Positions 55,224-64,000 of a stretch of 64,000 nt of DNA are shown in pieces. Position numbers and translations under genes: made by a program. Location of the stretch: contig NC_079882.1 of assembly GCF_029227915.1 (NCBI RefSeq), positions 19,659,001 through 19,723,000 on the forward strand, read 5' to 3'. Within the stretch, counting starts at the first letter, position 1; every line of letters begins with the position of its first letter. This DNA comes from Hydractinia symbiolongicarpus. Lineage: Eukaryota; Cnidaria; Hydrozoa; Anthoathecata; Hydractiniidae. The notes below the pieces were generated by a model, which ran no database searches, was not told the DNA's origin, and saw only the letters and a list, made by a program, of their open reading frames with translations.

Positions 55224-58200
55224 TTAATGATGATTATGACGGAAAAGCGTCTTTGATTTTTGGAATAGTCTTAAGGAGGTAAATAGTCTTAAGGAGGTAA
55301 AAAACCAACAAGTGAACTGCGTCATTATACTCCGCTTTAATGAAGTGAAAACGTGTCTGTATAAACAACCAGAATATAAATCAAAACAAAAAAGGAACGC
55401 ATAGCATTTCTTAGTTGTTGTTTGGTTAGACACAATACAAGAAGCACGCTTGGCAGGCATTGACAAATCATCCTCTGTCTCGCTTATACAAATACGCATC
55501 CCGTCGGAATTATTAGATTCGCATTCCGATTGTTCATCATTCGAACTATCGTCCAAACAGGAAATAAAACCGTTGTCAATTTGAGGAGAGGATAGCGGCG
55601 TCCCAACGTCCGCCATCATGGTTGTATTCGAAGAATTTTTGACAGCGGATTTTTTACTTGGTTTTTTCAAAACGCTATTCGCAGCGTTTTCAGCCATTGA
55701 CATTAGGATTGGTACGGCGTTCATACTAGTTCCAGTCTCCGTATTGATTGTCGTCAAATCTACATGAGAATACGGCGTTCGGGCTCCATACTGAGTAGGT
55801 TTTTTCTGGCCACTTTTCTTCGCTTTCGACATTTTCTTACGAGAACGCAGTTTGTTTTTCTCATTTGATAAAGATATACATTTTTTATGGCTTGGGTATT
55901 TTTTTTCTGGTTGCTTAATGTCTTGCCCGTGAGTAAGTTTTTTGTGACTGTCCACGTAATCAGCACGTCGGAAAGCTTTTCCGCATATGTCACAAATGTA
56001 CAAACTCTCCGTGTTATGTGTTGCACAGTGACGATTATAACTTGACTTATAGTTGAACTCACTCGAACATACGTCACATTTAAATCGCTTTTTACTCGAA
56101 TGAGTACTTACGTGATTTTTATAACTGTCTGCGCGATTGAACACTTTAAAGCACTGTTCACACTTGAAACGATTGTCGTCGCTGTGTTTTTTCATGTGTC
56201 TTGTTTTGGTAGCCTGGTCACGGAAAGTTTTTTCACATATTTCACACTAACAAAAAAAAAATAAGTTATAAAAAAGTGCAGTCCACTAAATTGCACGACA
56301 AAACATAAACATTCAGAAAATTATAGGGTTCAACAATCGCTGTTTCAGTAATCAAAAGGGACGAAGGTCCCTTATTCTATTAAAGAAAAGACAATATCCA
56401 ACAATTTGCAAACGTAATAAAACGATAACCTACCTCATACTTATTTACCGAATGCTTCTCGTGTGTCTTAAAATGTCTTTTTAAATCGCTCTTTGTAGTG
56501 AAACATTTCCTGCACGTCTTACACGAATGTGGTTTCCGACCAGCGTGAAATTGTAAATGAACCATCAGACCGCTTTGGGATTGAAACGTTTTATCGCATA
56601 TAATGCATGACAAAGGGTTCGATCCTATCAGAAAGATATCGAAATAATTATTTCCTCGCTTCCTATTTCTTTTCAATACAAAAAATATTGACTTTTTGCT
56701 TCCTCTGTATTAGCAAGAACAATCATGTTAAAAATCTAAAAAATAAAAAAATGAAACAAAAATGGGAGAATTAAAAGTGAGCAACTAACTCGTTGGCGAG
56801 GTGAGGTCTTCTAGTTCTTTTGATTGCGACTTGAATTGAAAATGCGATGTGTTCGCCGCATATGGATGCTCAGCTCCATCGAATGAAATAAAACTATCGC
56901 TTCCTAGAATTGCAAAGAAAACAGAGATCAGATAATTGACTGATGAGATTTTTTGCGTCGGTCCAAATAAGATGACTGTCAAAGGAGTTCAAGTCATTTT
57001 ACTTATTCTATGGTTGGAAAACATAATTCCAACTGAATTTAAAAAGTTATGTTTCCCTAAACAAACTAACGGCACAAAATACACCCCTTTCCACCCACAA
57101 CAACTTGGACCCGCTTTATCGTTTCAACGTTTCGCCGTATAAAAAAAGTTACAAAATTAAGCTTTAAAAAAATATTTTTGCATAAGTAAAATTTAAAACG
57201 GTGTCATTTTCACGTGTCATGTGAACGATGACATAGCAGATAAAAACAATAATAACGTTCTAAATACACATTACTTGGAAAAGCCAAAAATACTACCAAA
57301 ATACAGTACTTCCCGCTATTGGGCAATAATGTAATTTACACACACGATATGCAACTATTGTTGAGTCATAACACGACATAGCACACACGTAAATCTGAAA
57401 GCAGACGGCCAAATACGAGATAACCAAAATTCTTACTTGAAACTAAGGATGCGTGTTTCTGCTTGAAAGCATCTGCAGTGTTTGCTGCATACGGATGTTC
57501 AGCATCATCAAATGATATATATGGATCTGCGTTGACTGTGCAAGATAAAATTCAATGTTATAATAAATAATAAATGTCAACGTATTGTAACATTTACCCT
57601 TAGACAACTAAAAGTGTATACAGTTGACTCTCTCTAATCCGAATCTCTATTATCCGAATCTTTCTATAATCCAAACAAATTAAAAGTCACCGTCAATTTT
57701 CCTTAAGAAACTCTCATAATTTACTTTCTACTATCCGAATCTCTGTAATCCGAAAAGCTCTATAATCCCAACTGATTTTCAGGTCCCTTCGGTTAAATTC
57801 TCTGTATAATCCGAATTTTTAAGTGTAAATATACCATTAACACTTTCGAATGTTTTTGTTTTTCGTAATTTGAATCTCTGTCGAATTCGAATGATTTTTT
57901 TTTTGTAAGACAAAGAGAAATCGCTGGAAATCACAAGTCAGGGAGTTTTTTTATTTTCGTTCAAACTTACTTATTCGTTTTTATTTCTCACCTTTTTTTT
58001 AGTTTTTTCAAAAGTTTACCCCCCCCCCCCCCCCTTATCCGAGTTTTCACCCTTGAAACCTGGAAATTCGAATTAGAGAGACTTTCTATTATTCGAATCT
58101 CTCTGTAATCCAAATAAAAAGTTATCCCCCTTAAAATTCGGATTAGAGATAGTCAACTGTACATACATGATTGTCGGTCCACCTTCTACCACGCATAACT

Positions 58201-59656
58201 TGCGCGTCTGTCACTTGAACAAAACACATTTTGCATTTCAGCAATTTTAAAATCACCATAAAACGTTAAAACAAACCCTAGCACAACTCGTTTAGAGAAT
58301 TAAGTTGTGAACTGGACAATTTTTAAACATGTTTTAAGAAAATTTGTAAAAGACTTCGAGCAAAAGAAAATGTGGATGAGGAAAAGCGCTCACTTTCTAA
58401 TAAACACAAATATGGTGATAGTTTATATGGTTAACTTCACCAATATATATAAAACTGACTTATGTAGACCACTTCATCATGAAACGTTACAAAGATTTAA
58501 CATTAAATATGAAAAGTCGACCAAGCAGCATAAAATTCTCTCTGAAGTTTTAAACAACATGCCCGGTAAACTACCTGCTATAAGTAAAATAATTAACATG
58601 GTAGCGAGATACGGTTACTCCAGCCAGTACAGCTGCATCGTAAATTTTGTGCAGCAAGCATAGCCTCAATTTCATGCAGAGGGTGCAATTTTATAATCTT
58701 ATTTCTAAATAAAATTAAATTATGCTCCACTACTTAAAAATAGCCCATTGACTATTCACTGCAGAAAGGCTTCAATAATAATTATTCTCTCGCTTTCTAC
58801 TACGAATAAGATCCCTGCAAAAGACTCGGGTTAAATAACATACCGTTTTGATGTGGAGTATTGAGTGAACGTTCATCGTGTAATGGAAAAAACATATCAG
58901 CATCTAAAAACAAGTAAAATTTGGCGTGAAACCCATAGCTTAGTCCAATGTGTCCACAAACAGGGTTACAGCGTATGACATTGCATTGAACATTTTTTAA
59001 GTTCGTTATTTTTTCTACACAACTGAAAAAAAGATTTTTCTTTTATTATGTAATTTTTTCATACACATGGATGAGCAATGTATTGCAATGTATTTATAAA
59101 TTTAAAAAATCAATAAATTCGCCTAAAATATAAAATTTATGTGGAACTTCTCCATAGGTATAGTTGTTAAAAATTCCATACTATGATAATGCCAATACAC
59201 CTAAATGTATTATAAGGACTCCTTAAAACAATGCTTGTAATTAAAAGGAAAGAGGTTGATTGACCGGAAATTTGGTTATTGGGCCAAGTAAAAATGAGTG
59301 AAACTTCTATACGAGACATCATGTTCACAACGTACCCCAGGCAAAAAATTCTTAATTTTTTCTACCTTGGATTTTTTTGTTCCACCCCACCCCCACATCT
59401 AGTTGGAGCTATTAATTTTAAGGCTTATTTTCAAACTATAGTTTATATTAAAAGACCAACTGCAATCATAAACAGTGAAAAACTAATGTATCATACCTAA
59501 CGAAGATGGCTGCAAAGTACATGTTGCACCAATAGCATCAGCTTCTAAAATGGCCTCCTGCTCAGCTGAAGATAAACTGCTTGATAAATCAAATGGCACT
59601 AATTGACTCATTTGAGACAATGCCGTTGCGGCATCAGTTTCTTTCTCTTTTGACAT
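55224..59656 (-). CDS. C2H2 zinc-finger protein with six fingers
   Basis: Probable nuclear DNA-binding factor. Six exons on the minus strand: 59656-59497, 58903-58844, 57535-57437, 56903-56790, 56624-56434 and 56246-55224. All are GT-AG and phases sum to 548 residues. Residues 1-53 are acidic/Ser-rich (LSQMSQLVPFDLSSSLSS). Exons 3 and 4 each encode an ISFD(D/G)AEHPYAANT motif, so they are a tandem exon duplication; exons 2, 3 and 4 are all phase 1-1. Six C2H2 fingers lie at about residues 151-171, 179-199, 209-229, 237-257, 265-285 and 293-314, with TGEKP-like linkers mostly absent. A basic stretch (RSRKKMSKAKKSGQKK) may be the nuclear signal, followed by an acidic Ser-rich tail. The last about 50 residues are hydrophobic and odd, so the true 3' end could use another splice. 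Orthology not recognised. Confidence 0.9.
57621..58159. mobile_element. pogo/Tigger-like MITE in ZNF intron 2
   Basis: Terminal inverted repeats of about 24 bp, CAGTTGACTCTCTCTAATCC on the left and CAGTTGACTATCTCTAATCC (complemented) on the right, each flanked by TA. The ends resemble pogo/Tigger mariner termini. The 539-bp element repeats the TAATCCGAATCTCT motif internally at least five times, has a C16 run at about 58019, and has no transposase. Confidence 0.8.
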
Positions 59657-60274
59657 TCTTGCTTCTATTGGGAATAATTATTATAAAATCATTCAGAGCA
59701 AAATAGATATGTCTTATATTTATATTAACAACAATTTGTTTAACCTTTTTAAAACTCAAGAAGTTTTGTGTCAGCTTTTGTGATAAAAGTAAGACACAAG
59801 ACACACTTTTATTATACTTCTCACAAGTAGTTAATAGTCCCTATAGTGTGGCAACATAAAAGCGTGGGAAAAGCGTAATTTAGTATGCTTGTAGTTCCTA
59901 AAACATGGAAGGTGCTATTTTTCTGTGTCTAACAACTTATTCAATATAATAAACCTAAACACATCTAAGACTGCAATGCTGATGTCATTATTTTCTACAC
60001 GATAGGGTCAAGCCATAAGTCGAGCCAAGAGTTGCCTAAGTTTATTCTAGTTCCAATGTATATCATTTTTGGTTCCATTTTTAATTTATAATATTTCTCA
60101 TGCTTAAAAGATCAACAATTCAGAAGGAGAGACAGACAACTAAACATAAAAAAAAATACAGCACCAATATTGTTTTCAGTTGAAAAAACACAAATTAACT
60201 GTTTTCAGAGGTGTATTTGAACCCAACTATGTAAATACACATAACATAAATTATATATTCAGCTCTTTTGATGA
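59657..60274. promoter_or_regulatory. 618-bp spacer, PFDN6 to ZNF
   Basis: Both genes read on the minus strand, so this holds the PFDN6 3' UTR (minus-strand AATAAA at about 60038) and the ZNF promoter or 5' UTR. No distinct motif seen. Confidence 0.5.
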
Positions 60275-60652
60275 TTACACTTTAACTCCCTGTTTCTGTA
60301 GAATTCCTTGGTATTGCTGTTGCAGTTTTGCTAATGTTTCTCTTTGAGATTCTTGTTTTGATTGCAAATCTTTAATAGATTTCTCATGCCTCTTCAGTTC
60401 TCCTTGAATATAATCTAATCGTTTTTGCACATTCAATTTTGCTTCAGCTAAATCCTGTTTAACTAAAACTGGACCAGTTAGTTTATAAACATTAGCACCA
60501 GCCTCCAAAACATCAAGTTCATCTTTCACAATTTTATTTTCATTGTATTGTGCATCTAGTTGTTGACGACCAGTAACCATTTTTTGAATGTCTTTTTGAA
60601 GTTTTTGATAGCTTTCCAATGCCAGTTGAAGTTGTTCTTGAACTTTAGCCAT
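60275..60652 (-). CDS. PFDN6: prefoldin subunit 6
   Basis: Beta-type subunit of the hexameric prefoldin chaperone, which passes unfolded actin and tubulin to CCT in the cytosol. The single 125-residue frame is intronless here and matches the family length (human about 129). It has the expected order: N-terminal coiled coil (LQLALESYQKLQKDIQKM), GRQQLDAQYNEN, IVKDEL, the beta-hairpin region VYKLTGPVLVKQDLAEAK, then the C-terminal coiled coil (RLDYIQGELKRHEKSIKDL, QRETLAKLQQQYQ). ATG at 60652 is the first in-frame start and lines up with the family start. Confidence 0.97.
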   Translation of the reverse strand: MAKVQEQLQLALESYQKLQKDIQKMVTGRQQLDAQYNENKIVKDELDVLEAGANVYKLTGPVLVKQDLAEAKLNVQKRLDYIQGELKRHEKSIKDLQSKQESQRETLAKLQQQYQGILQKQGVKV

Positions 60653-62975
60653 ATTTTTTTGTTTTATTATTCATACACACCTAATATATATAGATAGATA
60701 TAAAGTGTTATTCATAACTAAATAAATATAATTTGCAGAAGCAAGATTTTGCATTTTAGTGACATTTGAAAGTAATAATTTTTTATTATTACTGCAAGTG
60801 TACAGCTAAAATTTTCATACATTTAAGTTACCTGAAATTTTATATGGGTGACAAAAAGTTTTAAATTTCTTATTCTTTAAAAATATTTTTTTACCCAGTT
60901 TTTAAAATTAACCTAAGGTCTGGAGACAGGTTTGGAATTAGCAGGCCACAATTTGCAAACTGAAACGCGATCTCTATAGATCATTCTGGGCCGGCTGTAA
61001 AACCCTGTACATCAGAAGATGGAACAACCCTGAAAATTGGAATTCTGAAACAAGTAACCCAGAACACCGGAATAACCGCTTCAGAACACTAATAAAAACA
61101 AAATTTTTATACCTTTAAAAAAATGCTTTTTAGCAATAGCTGTCAAATTACTAGGTCTGCAGTACATCGCTTTCCCAAATTAGCAATGACTTACGATGAT
61201 CATTGCATTGCCAAGTTATGCTAAGGCAGTGATATTGCACGCCTATTAAAGACTATTGAAACACTATGGAAACACAAAAAAGGAATTGTTTTTGCTAGAG
61301 CATTCATAGTTACGTTGCCTTATACTCCTATATATACTAAAATCTAAAATCAACGCTAAAATTTATTTCATTAAATGCTTTCTGTGTCAAACGTTAATAT
61401 TTATGCATTTGAATCAATGCTTTTTTATTACATATTATTTTACAGTTTATAAATTTATTATAATTATAATAGTTTCCTCTGGTAAATAAGAAAATCATTG
61501 CAAGTCAAAAAAAATTAAAAAGCTTTTTTACCTTTGTTTTTATTTAAATTTAGGGGAAAGCTACAACATAAAAACTCACATTTCACAAACTAAACATTCA
61601 CTAATTATTGAGAACAACGCTTTACATAAAGTGAGAACACTAGAAATATGTTGCTATAAAATGTGCGAAAGCATAAATTGCAGATGAAAGTAGTGTGCTT
61701 GCCAACACGTTTAAAGGTTAAAAATTTTTTTCTAATGTGAGTTGCAAAATTGCCATAGTGTTTTGAATGGGCGGAAATTGAGCTTTTTAAACATGCTATG
61801 ACAGAGCTGAAGTGGACCAAAGATACATCAGATTTAATTTAGGTGTGTGCTGGGATACATGACCTGATTTATTAATTTATTTTTTCAATTTTTTTCAATT
61901 TGTGTGTTAGAAGTTACAGGGTGGTTTTACAGACTCAGAACTTCATATTTTAGGAGATTTTAGGGTCCAGTTTTGGGAAAAAACAACAAAAAAAATTTTT
62001 TCTGTATATTAGGAAATTTTGCCAGAAGATTAGGAAGAATTAAATAAATAAGCTCTTTCTTTTTTGAATACCAGAAGAACTGTTCAGTTGAAATTGCAGT
62101 ACCTATGTAAAAAAGATATATATGGCTAATTTTTTGTCACAAAACAAATTAACAAAATGTTATGGATGTCCCCATAAACAATTTTAGGAATCTAAGGTTA
62201 TTTATGAGATTGTAGGTGTGGTCACCCTGAGTTACTATTATTTTTTTCATAAATTCTTGCTTTAGTCTATTGAAATATATGTTTTTAAAAGGAGGTACAA
62301 ATATTTTTTTGCCACACTTAAGAGAGCAGTCTGGCCAACAATTCTAGACTAGGCGCATGATTATTAATTTTTCCATTAGGGAAAGGAAATGCCCTAAATT
62401 TTATTAAGGTATTCATAACTGCTAATCTGCAAAATGTAAAAATTGAAAAAAAGATATTAAATTGTGGTATAAAATAAAGGCCAGGCTCTAAAAAATGGTA
62501 GGTGTTCAGAAATAACTTGTTCTACTCTGGGGGTAACTTATTCCAGCATTCAGGTATTCCAAATGATTGGTGCAGAATTCAATCAATCAATTTTTTATTG
62601 ATCAAAAGTAAAATTACATTATTATAGGTTGTTTATTGAAAAAGCCATACTTTCATTATTGAAAGGAGGTCGGCATATCACAAGTGGACTGTAAATACAA
62701 AAACTCAGAAGAATGATAAGCTGTTGAAGGTAATAGATCAAAGCATAGTGGTATGATATGGACACATAATTCCAGATGGTGCAGTTTGAAAGAACAACTA
62801 TATAAAACTTCCAAGAAAATGTTTGATCAGAAGTGATTTTAAGTCAAAGGTTTTGCTTAAAAATTGGAAAGGAAAGATAGATTTTACATCATACCATGAT
62901 TTTACAGAGTAAAAGCAGATAGATTTAATATATACCATAAAAGGTTGACCTGAGATTACAATACAAGTCTTCAAT
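60653..62975. other. 2.3-kb gene-free stretch upstream of PFDN6
   Basis: AT-rich, with no frame showing family features. The first few hundred bases should hold the PFDN6 promoter. Nothing else distinct was seen. Confidence 0.5.
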
Positions 62976-63455
62976 AGAAGTCAAGCTCAAGCATCAAACT
63001 ACAGGCCAATTGCTTTGACCTCACATGTAATCAAGATTTTCAAAAAGGTTTTAAAAAAGAGTATTACTTGTTATCTCGAACAAAAAAATCTATTTAATCC
63101 GTCTCAACATGGTTTCAGACAGGGTAAATCTTGCCTTAATGAACTTCTGGAACATTATGACAGAATCCTTGGATTAATTGAAGATTGATCCAATGTTGAC
63201 GTGATATATCTAGACTTTGCAAAAGCCTTCGACAAAGTCGACTTTCAGATTGTTTTAGCAAAACTAGCAAACCTGGGAGTCAGTCGTAACATTGTCAAAT
63301 GGATCCATTCATTTCTCACCAATAGACCACACTATAGTTAATGGCACTAAATCCAAGCCACTTCCTCAGGGATCAGTGTTAGGACCCCTACTGTTCCTAA
63401 TACTAATTGGAGATATAGACTCAGATATCTCAACATCATTCCTACACGGTTTGGT
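62976..63455 (+). pseudogene. LINE reverse transcriptase fragment, broken
   Basis: Reads SSNYRPIALTSHVIKIFKKV, HGFRQGKSCLNELLEHYDRI, then an in-frame TGA at about 63186, VIYLDFAKAFDKVDFQIVL, FLTNR, a frameshift near 63325, and LPQGSVLGPLLFLILIGDID. These are RT fingers and palm blocks of a CR1/jockey-type LINE. The catalytic YADD block is missing, as are a few residues between the KSKPLP and PQGSVLG blocks. It is a dead 5'- and 3'-truncated copy, unrelated in detail to the one at the left end. Confidence 0.85.
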
Positions 63456-64000
63456 GGTTGAATCAGAAAGTTTTTGTTCGCCTAGTTAGACTACGGGTAG
63501 CCTAATTAAACTACATCACGTCGCCTAACTAAACAACTCGCCTAATTAGGTCATGCCGCCTAATTAGGTGTTTATCCTGACTGAATTAGCTCCTTATTTT
63601 TGGATAAATTTCAATTGGGAAATAGCTGTTTGACGTCTACTGAGAGCGCTGGATTACACCCTGAAGGTCTATGGTTAAAAAATGACTTTATTACATGTTT
63701 GTTGTTGGCAAAGTAAGGGGTGTTTTCTTAAGCTGAAACATTATGCGACAAGGACTGTTTTAGGTGGGTGGGTTGCTGATTGGTGAAGCTGTGGGGGTTT
63801 TTTCCGTTGGGGGACTAATATTTCTTTTTTTGCTACCCTTTTTGTAAAAAACCTATGACATTTCGGTATTTAATATATAGCTAAGGAAAGATAATATTTT
63901 ATGATGCATGCATCTGTTTTGCTCGACACCTAATAAACGAACATTTTCACTACAACACCACCATCTTGAGTGACTCGCTTCCCCAGAAGCACGGGAGCAT
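63456..64000. other. window end with CGCCTAATTAGG motif cluster
   Basis: Five copies of a (c/g)gCCTA(a/g)(t/c)TA(g/a)-type motif at 63481, 63501, 63524, 63541 and 63559 (spacing 17-23 bp). The remainder shows no gene. Confidence 0.6.

Noticed and set aside
55760-56077. 105-codon minus-strand frame
   Set aside because: Shadow of the zinc-finger exon in another frame.
58307-58663. 118-codon plus-strand frame in ZNF intron 2
   Set aside because: Antisense to the gene, no recognisable domain; possibly an old repeat remnant but unsupported.

Overview
This is a 64-kb window of AT-rich nuclear DNA from an animal. The genes have many short GT-AG introns and the proteins are recognisable metazoan orthologues. 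The surroundings are dense with inverted-repeat elements, microsatellites and decayed LINE fragments. Intron density, AT-richness and the repeat style (hairpin units with CCCGTGG...CCACGGG, dispersed CCTGGGGACGAG motifs, a TTAA-flanked THAP transposon) suggest a cnidarian, possibly a hydrozoan. That placement is inference; nothing here proves it. No rRNA, CRISPR array or tRNA was recognised.

Layout. Positions 1-1074 hold a frameshifted non-LTR reverse transcriptase carrying a PHD-like C4HC3 zinc module. After a repeat-rich gap with a 215-bp AT microsatellite comes a JIP1 (MAPK8IP1) scaffold gene on + (6082-9365, seven exons, SH3 + PTB, kinesin-type C-terminus). It converges on a two-exon gene on - (11282-14446) for a 680-residue secreted protein I do not recognise. 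Positions 14447-20769 contain a MITE, an orphan NRF1/YY1-type promoter signature at 17.9 kb and several unassigned ORFs. Positions 20770-26670 are three DNA transposons nested inside one another; the outermost is Kolobok-like. Next is a divergent housekeeping pair, UBE2D on - (27325-34742, exon 1 only 8 codons) and MTCH2 on + (35224-45131, 14 exons), with 481 bp between start codons.

Positions 45132-49777 are gene-free and repeat-bearing. They are followed by a RASL11/RERG-type atypical small GTPase on + (49778-52530, four exons), a six-finger C2H2 zinc-finger gene on - (55224-59656, six exons, with symmetric duplicated cassette exons and a pogo-like MITE in an intron), and the intronless prefoldin subunit 6 gene on - (60275-60652). 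The right end holds a second broken LINE reverse transcriptase (about 62976-63455).

The genes do not form one pathway. They cover JNK/kinesin scaffolding, ubiquitin conjugation, a mitochondrial outer-membrane carrier homologue, Ras-like signalling, transcription and cytosolic chaperoning. Exon borders were set by eye from reading frame, GT-AG sites and remembered family features. Phases sum correctly in every spliced model given.
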